From a virus: 22,328 nucleotides of DNA. Positions 1-5,282 of the stretch are shown one piece after another (position 1 is the first letter of the stretch; every line of letters starts with the position of its first letter). Made by a program: the position numbers and the translations under genes. A model generated the notes under the pieces. That model was not told where the DNA came from, did not search any database, and saw nothing but the letters and a program-made list of their open reading frames with translations. The DNA lies in the IMG/VR virus record IMGVR_UViG_3300008267_000437, positions 1 through 22,328 of that record; one strand, given 5' to 3'.

Positions 1-155
1 AATTCAATCTTATATATAGGTCTAATCCCTTGAGGATAAACACCTATAACATATTGTTTCTCACCATCAGAACCAATTACTTCATCACCTAATGTTAGAT
101 CACCCATATTAACCCATCCGTTTGGAGTTAATACCGGTTCAGTTATAGGTAAAGA
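1..155 (-). mobile_element. N-terminal splicing domain of an intein in the helicase Walker A motif (partial)
   Basis: From Ser207 of the helicase frame (base 155) the protein reads SLPITEPVLTPNGWVNMGDL, then a GDEVIG segment, then VIGVYPQGIRPIYKIE. This is the pattern of an intein block A: a nucleophilic Ser/Cys at position 1, a TxVLTPNGW strand, a GDL turn, GDxVIG, then a VxGVYPQG strand. About 51 intein residues are visible; the homing endonuclease, if present, block B and the C-terminal Asn/Ser junction lie beyond the window. Seen: the insertion is directly after GVGK, so the P-loop Ser/Thr should be restored only by splicing, provided the C-extein begins with Ser or Thr. Known: DnaB-type helicases carry inteins at this P-loop site in other lineages. 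The frame is continuous, so this is not a pseudogene. Confidence 0.88.
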
Positions 156-773
156 TTTCCCAACACCCGTTGGGGCAAGGACAACACCAATTTCACCTTT
201 AGCCAAACCACCTTTAAGTAAACGATCGATACCAGGAATACCCATTGGGATTGGGTGTCTATAATCATCGTCTAATACTTGATCTAAATCACTAAAAACA
301 TTCATTAAACTGGTATCTTTCTCACCCACTTGAAGGGCACCTTTAACCATCTCTTCCAATGTATCATAATTCTCAAATTCACCACCATCGATGATTTTTT
401 GAGCTTTATTCATTACTTTTTGTAATTCTTGTTGTTTACAAAATTTAAGAGCTTTCTCTTGAACAAATTCACCACCATCGATTGGTGAATCTTGTATTTT
501 TTTTATCATGTCCAAAACAATTTTGGACGCAATTTCTTGTTGTAATTCCGATTTAGTTATTTGTTCTAATGTATCAAATGATGGTGTGTGATTATATTTA
601 GTATAATATTCTCGAATCATTTGAATGATAATTTTAAAATATTTATTTTCAAAATAATTCGTCTCAATTACATCCATTATAGAATGTGAAAAATCCTTAT
701 CCAATATGATCTGATTCAATAACTGAATCTGAAATGAATTACCTAAATATTCAAAATTTTTATTAGTTCCCAT
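1..773 (-). CDS. 41: Replicative DNA helicase, gp41/DnaB-like, intein-interrupted (partial)
   Basis: This is the replicative helicase that unwinds DNA at the fork using ATP. The frame opens at ATG 773 (MGTNKNFEYL) and stays open to the window edge, so the 3' part is missing. Residues 1-198 resemble the N-terminal domain and linker of the phage gp41/DnaB family, including a TKYNHTPSFDTL segment and the approach GIPGIDRLLKGG. The Walker A loop follows as LAPTGVGK (residues about 199-206, ending at base 156). There the helicase sequence stops: the next residues, SLPITEPVLTPNGW, are an intein start, listed separately. T4 gp41 also carries its P-loop near residue 200, so the length fits. The gene lies 35 bases after an unknown gene and downstream of RNase H and uvsX, a replication setting like T4's. 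No Shine-Dalgarno sequence is visible. The family call is from motif recognition; the C-terminal helicase domain cannot be seen. Confidence 0.88.
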   Translation of the reverse strand, partial: MGTNKNFEYLGNSFQIQLLNQIILDKDFSHSIMDVIETNYFENKYFKIIIQMIREYYTKYNHTPSFDTLEQITKSELQQEIASKIVLDMIKKIQDSPIDGGEFVQEKALKFCKQQELQKVMNKAQKIIDGGEFENYDTLEEMVKGALQVGEKDTSLMNVFSDLDQVLDDDYRHPIPMGIPGIDRLLKGGLAKGEIGVVLAPTGVGKSLPITEPVLTPNGWVNMGDLTLGDEVIGSDGEKQYVIGVYPQGIRPIYKIE

Positions 774-785
774 AATTAACTTTTC

Positions 786-817
786 TTAGTTTGTAAAAAT
801 AAATATAATCAAACTAA
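786..817 (-). other. Small inverted repeat in the helicase leader
   Basis: TTAGTTTG at 786-793 and CAAACTAA at 810-817 are perfect 8-base inverted repeats around a 16-base A/T loop. The hairpin would take in the stop codon of the upstream gene and lie 12 bases before the helicase start. No T tract follows on the minus strand, so it does not look like a terminator. A role in helicase translation is only a guess. Confidence 0.3.
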
Positions 818-1258
818 ACTAAATCCAGCATAATCAAAATTAATTTCTTTTCCTGAAAAAATGTCAGTAAGATCTGACAATACACCCTTTAATTGAGGTC
901 TTAAATCCACCGTATATCTTACCTTTGGGGGATATACTTTAGCGTCAAATACTCTATGACAAATTGTTGTCTCACCAATTCTAATTATCACATTAAAATT
1001 CTCACTACCTTCAGTATATGATGTATTTAAAATATCAGGATTCTCCTGTATTTCATACTCATTATCCAACATATAAACCACAGTTCTCATTTTCAAACTA
1101 TACTGAAGTTGCTCACAGAAATCTTTAATGTATTCATGCAACTCAATCGAATTTTTAGATTTTGGATTAAAACCCCTAACATTGAAGAATCTTTGAACCA
1201 CGATGTTCTCATTACACTTCAATAAAAATTCCACCTTTGTAAAATCCTGATCTCTCAT
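809..1258 (-). CDS. Conserved-looking phage protein of unknown function (149 aa)
   Basis: I do not recognise this protein. The frame is open upstream to 1330, but the most likely start is the ATG at 1258-1256 (MRDQDFTKVEF). It overlaps the TGA of the RNase H gene as ATGA, a classic translational coupling, whereas the longer version would overlap RNase H by 76 bases with a lysine-rich stretch. The 149-residue product has no signal peptide, membrane segment or coiled coil. It appears to be a compact mixed alpha/beta protein with strand-like stretches such as VEFLLKCNENIVVQRFF and FNVIIRIGETTICHRVF. It ends in DYAGFSLV and is followed by the helicase after 35 bases. The position between RNase H and the replicative helicase suggests a replication accessory role, which is inference from context only. 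Confidence 0.7.
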   Translation of the reverse strand: MRDQDFTKVEFLLKCNENIVVQRFFNVRGFNPKSKNSIELHEYIKDFCEQLQYSLKMRTVVYMLDNEYEIQENPDILNTSYTEGSENFNVIIRIGETTICHRVFDAKVYPPKVRYTVDLRPQLKGVLSDLTDIFSGKEINFDYAGFSLV

Positions 1259-2268
1259 ACTTTTTTGTTTTTGTAAATTGTTTTTTCTTTTCTTGTTAAC
1301 TTTAAAAATGGTTTTAAAAACCCCACCCACGCTTCATCACCTTTAGGTAAAAACTTAAATAACCCATCGTTCATCATCATTTTAATCAAATTTTTATACC
1401 CTCTCCCATCAGGGTCTAATGATTCCGAATAATAAAGTTTTATCATTTCTTTACCCTCATCATTAATTAATGGTTCCGACAAATCTACTAATTTTTTATT
1501 AATTAAAAAAAATTCTTCACCATTAATTCCATCTTTAGTTTTTCCACTGAGTAAATTTTCTAAAACAACACTCTTCTTTTGTTCATTAATTAATAATTTT
1601 CCCTTATTTAAAATATCGTTATAAGAAACTTCTGAATCAAGTATCTCAGGAAATAATTTAATAAAAGTTTTTTCACCCAAATTATAAATACCACTAATAT
1701 TATCCGATACATCACCAACAATGATCTTATACGTCTTAATATTATAATGGGGAATCTCATAAGACTTGATCTTTATGTTATCCCCATTTCTATAATATTT
1801 CTTTAAAATTGGTGAATATATCGTAACCTTATCTGATATTAATTGAGTTAAATCTTTATCACTTGAAAATATCGTTTTCTCTTCATCTTGAGATATTTGA
1901 CAATAATACGCAATACTATCATCCGCTTCACAATTCTCAACCTCAAGTTGTCGTATAAACATCTCCTCAAGATATTCCTTTATCCTATTTTTTTGATAAT
2001 TAAATGAATCTTTTTTTTCATCGTCAAATGGAGTTATCTTACGATTCATTTTATATTCCGGGTATAACAATTTCCTTTGAGTCGAATTTGTCTCACTATC
2101 CCAAAATATCATTACTTTATTAAAGTTAGTCTCCTCCAAAAATTTACGAAGAGTATTTAAAAAATGCCAAATACCCCCAACATGTTTTCCTTCATGGTAA
2201 AAATCTTTAACACCCTGAATCCCAATCTTTAATAAATTATTACCATCAACAATTAATGTTTTATTCAT
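1255..2268 (-). CDS. rnh: Phage RNase H / 5'-3' exonuclease (FEN-1 family)
   Basis: A flap/5'-3' exonuclease that in T4 removes RNA primers from lagging-strand fragments together with gp32. The 337-residue protein shows the family's acidic metal sites in order: VDGNNLL with Asp8; FWDS with Asp57, followed by the YPEYKMNR arch segment (69-76); CEADDS with Glu114, Asp116 and Asp117; SSDKDL with Asp137 and Asp139; and GDVSDNISGI (185-194), the helix-hairpin-helix DNA-binding turn. T4 RNase H is slightly shorter (about 305 residues), so the length is reasonable. It follows uvsX by 42 bases and its stop overlaps the next start as ATGA. A 14-base palindrome lies just before the start codon. All expected catalytic acids are present, so it should be active. 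The family is certain; the lagging-strand role is transferred from T4. Confidence 0.93.
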   Translation of the reverse strand: MNKTLIVDGNNLLKIGIQGVKDFYHEGKHVGGIWHFLNTLRKFLEETNFNKVMIFWDSETNSTQRKLLYPEYKMNRKITPFDDEKKDSFNYQKNRIKEYLEEMFIRQLEVENCEADDSIAYYCQISQDEEKTIFSSDKDLTQLISDKVTIYSPILKKYYRNGDNIKIKSYEIPHYNIKTYKIIVGDVSDNISGIYNLGEKTFIKLFPEILDSEVSYNDILNKGKLLINEQKKSVVLENLLSGKTKDGINGEEFFLINKKLVDLSEPLINDEGKEMIKLYYSESLDPDGRGYKNLIKMMMNDGLFKFLPKGDEAWVGFLKPFLKLTRKEKTIYKNKKV

Positions 2269-2273
2269 TTTTT

Positions 2274-2287
2274 ACCATTTAAATGGT
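2274..2287 (-). other. Perfect 14-base palindrome before the RNase H start
   Basis: ACCATTTAAATGGT is its own reverse complement and ends 5 bases before the RNase H ATG. As RNA it could form a short hairpin occluding ribosome entry; as DNA it could be a dimeric repressor site. There is no T tract after it on the minus strand, so it is not a terminator. In AT-rich DNA such palindromes arise easily, so the function is uncertain. Confidence 0.3.
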
Positions 2288-2310
2288 TCTACAATATTTT
2301 GTTACTTTTT

Positions 2311-3309
2311 TTAATTTTCAAAATCAACACCAATATCAATTCCTTCACTTTCAGTTAAATCAAAATTAGAAGATCCCATTTTTTCAGACCAATATTCAGA
2401 ATATTCTTTTTTATATTTATCTAAAGCTTCTTTTGAGTCCGATATGTATCCATTATGAACCGCAATAATCTTACCATCTTTATATCCTAAACCTGATACG
2501 TGATTTTTTAATATCGATATTTTTGTTCTAACCGCAAAAGAAACTTTTCTATTATTTTTAGTAGCATCAATATGATTAACTCCTGAACTTTTTTGGTTAC
2601 CAAATAAAAACACTAAAGATGATGCCAAGTATAATGCCTGACCACCTTTCGGCTGTATGGTAGGTTGTCCAAATGGTGTATCAGGTAATTGAACCCAAAC
2701 TTGGTTGACTACAACAATTGTATTATAATAAGGATAATCTTCTTTTTTTGATCTAGTTATTCTAGAATGTAATCCTCTACCAATTTTATCTGCTAGTATT
2801 CTTGAGTCATGCATTGTCCCCCCAGCCCCATCATATGTTTGTTTACAGGGAATTGATCCTATGGAATCAATACAAAATAATAAACTATATGGTATATCAC
2901 CCTTTTCTTGTGCGTCCAATATATCATTTATAAAATCGGTCATTTGTTCAATATATTCGAAAGAATCATTAAATATAAACATACCTTCCCATTCCCCATC
3001 TTCATTTTTTGTAGCTTCAAGACCCAATTCAACGGCATGTTCCCAAGACCATTTACGTTCGGTGATAATAAAGACAGGTAGATGACCTTTTTTTTGTGCA
3101 TCAGCTGCTGCTAAAATCATTGCCGTTGTTTTTGAAGAATTTGAATGCCCAATATTCATATTAATACCCCCCATTACTGGTCCTGGTAACCCACAAGCTT
3201 CCATAAACGCTTCTCCGCAATTATAAAAACTTTCATCTTTATATTTTGTCTTAGTGGAGAACTTTTTTTTGATGTCATCAAAATTAAATTCTTTTTTCTT
3301 AATTGCCAT
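2311..3309 (-). CDS. uvsX: UvsX-like RecA-family recombinase
   Basis: The phage strand-exchange protein: it forms filaments on single-stranded DNA and drives recombination-dependent replication and repair. Residues 54-61, GHSNSSKT, are a Walker A loop in which the usual Gly before Lys is Ser. T4 UvsX also has a non-canonical loop (GPSKSFKS), which points to UvsX rather than bacterial RecA. Walker B is LLFCIDS (143-149). TIVVVNQVW (197-205) and KGGQALYLASSLVF (221-234) correspond to the strand and DNA-contacting region of the RecA core. At 332 residues it is shorter than T4 UvsX (391). The C-terminus is acidic (ESEGIDIGVDFEN). It lies 24 bases beyond the terminator of the gp32-like gene, so it depends on read-through or its own promoter, and it precedes RNase H by 42 bases. 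Confidence 0.93.
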   Translation of the reverse strand: MAIKKKEFNFDDIKKKFSTKTKYKDESFYNCGEAFMEACGLPGPVMGGINMNIGHSNSSKTTAMILAAADAQKKGHLPVFIITERKWSWEHAVELGLEATKNEDGEWEGMFIFNDSFEYIEQMTDFINDILDAQEKGDIPYSLLFCIDSIGSIPCKQTYDGAGGTMHDSRILADKIGRGLHSRITRSKKEDYPYYNTIVVVNQVWVQLPDTPFGQPTIQPKGGQALYLASSLVFLFGNQKSSGVNHIDATKNNRKVSFAVRTKISILKNHVSGLGYKDGKIIAVHNGYISDSKEALDKYKKEYSEYWSEKMGSSNFDLTESEGIDIGVDFEN

Positions 3310-3332
3310 ATTAATTGTTTTTGATTAAAGAT

Positions 3333-3364
3333 AAAAAAAGGTAGTGACTTTGTAAATCACTACC
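3333..3364 (-). terminator. Intrinsic terminator after the gp32-like gene
   Basis: On the minus strand GGTAGTGA (3364-3357) and TCACTACC (3347-3340) form a perfect 8-bp stem, relatively GC-rich for this DNA, with a 9-base loop. Seven T residues (3339-3333) follow immediately. It begins 17 bases after the stop codon of the gp32-like gene and ends before the uvsX start. This would uncouple abundant SSB expression from the replication genes downstream. Confidence 0.85.
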
Positions 3365-3381
3365 TACCATTATAGTACTTT

Positions 3382-4257
3382 TTAAAATGGAAGTTCTTCA
3401 TCAACTTCATCATTTATTTGAGGATCGATAGTTTGTGGTGTTGTTTCCTGTTTTGTTGTCGTAGTTTTACCACCAATAGTTGTTTCACTTTCAGTTGAAT
3501 TACCATAAACATACCCTCCTTTTTCACTATCCCATCTTGGTGTTTCACCATTAGCAATAGCTTCAAGATATTCTACAGGTTTTTTTGAATACACATCACT
3601 CCAAGTTAATTCATCATTAACCCAAGAATTTAATGTCTCAGTCTCTTCGTGAAGTGGACTTGGATCATCATACATTATAGTTTGAATTACCGTGTATATC
3701 CCACCCGAATTTGTTTTCGCCTTTGTAAGTTCAAGTATTAAATCTCTACCTTTATCAACATCAGTTACATCACCTTTAGCTTTCCATATTGGAATAATTT
3801 TATCCAAAATACCTTCTTGTTTGTAGTTATGTTTAAAACGCCAGAATTTAACACCATCTTCTTCATGATCACGATCAATAACTTTAACAATATAGAATTT
3901 TCTTGATCTATATTCCGATGCTAATTTTTTGTCAACTTCTCTCCCAGTCGACATTAATTCTTCATACACTTCGTTTAAAGGTGATCGTTCATTATCATTT
4001 TTTCCTGGATCATAAAATTTTTGCCATTTTCCATCCACCTTAATTTCGTGGAACCATACCTCCTTAAAAGGTGAAGAACCATCAGTTGTAGGTAAGATTC
4101 TAACCCTTTTCTGACCTTGTTTTTCATTATCTTTTAAGATAGCTGCGAAGTATTTTTTCATTCTCTCATCTTGTGACATTTTTGAAGTGGAAGATGAACC
4201 ACTTTGTTTTGAACTTTCATATTGAGCCAAAACTGAATCTAAAACATTTGTCGCCAT
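3382..4257 (-). CDS. 32: gp32-like single-stranded DNA-binding protein lacking the zinc ribbon
   Basis: A T4 gp32-type SSB that coats single-stranded DNA at forks and recombination intermediates. Residues 50-82 (KRVRILPTTDGSSPF, then VWFHEIKVDGKW) align by eye with the gp32 core region that begins with a RFLP strand and leads to a NGKWY motif. The segment SRKFYIVKVIDRDHEEDG (118-135), then KFWRFKHNYK, matches the second half of the OB fold. Length (291) is close to T4's 301. The N-terminus, with basic residues about 34-52, would support cooperativity. Oddly, the protein contains no cysteine at all, so the three zinc-binding Cys of T4 gp32 are absent (the region reads YDPGKNDNERSPLN); only the likely His70 remains. 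The tail is a Ser/Thr-rich linker ending in the acidic DEVDEELPF, resembling the protein-docking tip of bacterial SSB. The gene stands between a palindromic terminator and its own terminator. Confidence 0.87.
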   Translation of the reverse strand: MATNVLDSVLAQYESSKQSGSSSTSKMSQDERMKKYFAAILKDNEKQGQKRVRILPTTDGSSPFKEVWFHEIKVDGKWQKFYDPGKNDNERSPLNEVYEELMSTGREVDKKLASEYRSRKFYIVKVIDRDHEEDGVKFWRFKHNYKQEGILDKIIPIWKAKGDVTDVDKGRDLILELTKAKTNSGGIYTVIQTIMYDDPSPLHEETETLNSWVNDELTWSDVYSKKPVEYLEAIANGETPRWDSEKGGYVYGNSTESETTIGGKTTTTKQETTPQTIDPQINDEVDEELPF

Positions 4258-4284
4258 ATATTGTATTTGTTAAAAGTTTACATA

Positions 4285-4317
4285 GAAAGTATAAGTAGGA
4301 ATTTGTAAGTAGTCAAA
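4285..4317 (-). promoter_or_regulatory. Possible host-type (Bacteroidota) promoter for the gp32-like gene
   Basis: In the leader of the gp32-like gene the minus strand has TTTG (4317-4314), 20 bases, then TATACTTTC (4293-4285). This partly matches the Bacteroidota sigma pattern, TTTG near -33 and TAnnTTTG near -7, but the final TTTG is imperfect. It lies between the upstream terminator and the start codon, which is where a promoter is needed. The fit is partial and AT-rich DNA gives chance matches. Confidence 0.3.
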
Positions 4318-4320
4318 TAA

Positions 4321-4364
4321 TTTTTTAAAATAATATGGTCACAATTAATTGTGACCATATTATT
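4321..4364 (-). terminator. 36-base perfect palindrome, probable intrinsic terminator
   Basis: Bases 4329-4364 read identically on both strands; each 18-base arm begins AATAATATGGTCACAA. On the minus strand the stem starts at the last two bases of the TAA stop of the 219-residue gene and ends with TTATTTT, which makes a usable intrinsic terminator separating the structural block from the gp32-like gene. The dyad has no built-in loop and no mismatch, which is more perfect than a terminator needs, so a second role as a dimer-binding site or processing hairpin is possible. Confidence 0.7.
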
Positions 4365-5022
4365 ACATCATATCATCTTCTTTATCGTAATTATTAAACG
4401 ATTGTTTGATTTCATTTGGTGAATATTCTTCAACTTCATCCGTTGTTAAAATATATTCATTTTTTCCTGATTTTTCCATTTCATCTTGTTTATCAATGAA
4501 AAAATCCGATAATTTTTGATTAAATGGTCCCGAATCTAATGTTCTTAGTTCTAATTTTTCTTCAGGTGTTTTTTGTCTATATTTTTCAACTTTAGATTCA
4601 AGGTTATTAAGTGCCGACATTATATTGTCCATTTCACTTAATTTAGATTCCATATTTTCCAATTGTTTGAATAAATTTTCAAAATATTCTTCCTGTTTAT
4701 CTTCAATCTTTTTTTGCCCATTAACCAAATCCGTTATTTCTAATTCTTCAGTTTCATCCTCCTCTTTACCAACTTCTTCCACTTCAGGATCTGTCGCAAC
4801 ATCTATTGGTTGTGGAGTTTCAGGTACAGGAGGTGTAGGTGCTTCAGGTGCTAATGTTGCATCAGGAGCTGGTGGAACATCACCACCCGCAGGTGCTTCA
4901 CCAGGTAATGGTGGTAAAGGAGGTAGATCAGTTGCTTCTTGTTCTGAAATATAATTATTGATTTTATTATATTTATTAATTTCCTCTAATATTTTTTTAT
5001 CTATTCCCATTTTATTATCCAT
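4363..5022 (-). CDS. Pro/Ala-rich acidic protein with coiled coil, function unknown (219 aa)
   Basis: I cannot assign a function. The protein has a short helical N-terminus (KILEEINKYNKINNYISEQ, residues 9-27), a Pro/Ala/Gly-rich linker from about 33 to 75 (LPPLPPLPGE and similar), an acidic stretch 79-96 and a predicted coiled coil about 102-148 (FENLFKQLENMESKLSEMDN). A C-terminal part follows and ends in the acidic EDDMM. There is no signal peptide or membrane segment. The layout of helix, flexible linker and coiled coil recalls phage scaffold-like or virion-linker proteins, but this is inference from composition. The start at 5022 overlaps the end of the preceding 74-residue gene by 8 bases, suggesting coupling; an internal ATG four codons later is a possible alternative. 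The stop codon lies in the edge of a large palindrome that should terminate this transcript. Confidence 0.72.
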   Translation of the reverse strand: MDNKMGIDKKILEEINKYNKINNYISEQEATDLPPLPPLPGEAPAGGDVPPAPDATLAPEAPTPPVPETPQPIDVATDPEVEEVGKEEDETEELEITDLVNGQKKIEDKQEEYFENLFKQLENMESKLSEMDNIMSALNNLESKVEKYRQKTPEEKLELRTLDSGPFNQKLSDFFIDKQDEMEKSGKNEYILTTDEVEEYSPNEIKQSFNNYDKEDDMM

Positions 5023-5239
5023 TTAATAATTGTTTAATACCTGTTGTAGTTTCAACTTGTATTTTTTTATTAGTATTTAAAGTGTTATCTACTCGTTCTA
5101 TTAAACCATCTTTCATTCTAACGGTATAACAATCACCAGTGTCCAAATCACACACCTCTTTAAATCCGTTTCCGGCATCTTTCTCTGACATTCTTGTATT
5201 TTTACCAAGATAATTGTCTAATATTAATTTAACGCTCAT
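5015..5239 (-). CDS. Small protein of unknown function (74 aa)
   Basis: I do not recognise this family. The 74-residue product begins MSVKLILDNYLGKNTRMSEK and contains two cysteines in a CDLDTGDCYTVRM segment, whose short strands could form a small beta unit. It has no signal peptide or membrane segment. The start at 5239 is supported by an ATATTTATA element ending 15 bases upstream, the same spacing seen before the tape measure and the 1671-residue gene. The end overlaps the next gene by 8 bases, so the two are probably made together. Its place directly after the baseplate block hints at a structural or assembly role, with no sequence evidence for one. Confidence 0.65.
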   Translation of the reverse strand: MSVKLILDNYLGKNTRMSEKDAGNGFKEVCDLDTGDCYTVRMKDGLIERVDNTLNTNKKIQVETTTGIKQLLNG

Positions 5240-5254
5240 ATCATTTAAGTTTAA

Positions 5255-5264
5255 TATAAATATC
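5255..5264 (-). promoter_or_regulatory. GATATTTATA element before the 74-aa gene
   Basis: The minus strand reads GATATTTATA, then exactly 15 bases, then the ATG. The same element and spacing precede two other structural genes. It could be a late promoter box giving a nearly leaderless mRNA, or a translation-initiation element. Function is inferred from recurrence only. Confidence 0.4.
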
Positions 5265-5282
5265 TATTATATCATAAAAATA

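Noticed and set aside
1258-1330. A longer start for the 149-residue protein at 1330
   Set aside because: It would overlap RNase H by 76 bases and adds a Lys/Asn/Gln-rich tail that looks like the shadow of the RNase H C-terminus; the ATGA overlap at 1258 is the more usual arrangement.
4625-4954. A plus-strand frame of 109 codons rich in Gly, Ser and Ala
   Set aside because: It is the exact antisense of the Pro/Ala-rich linker of the 219-residue protein; its composition is a mirror of that linker, and no plus-strand promoter or coupled gene is near.
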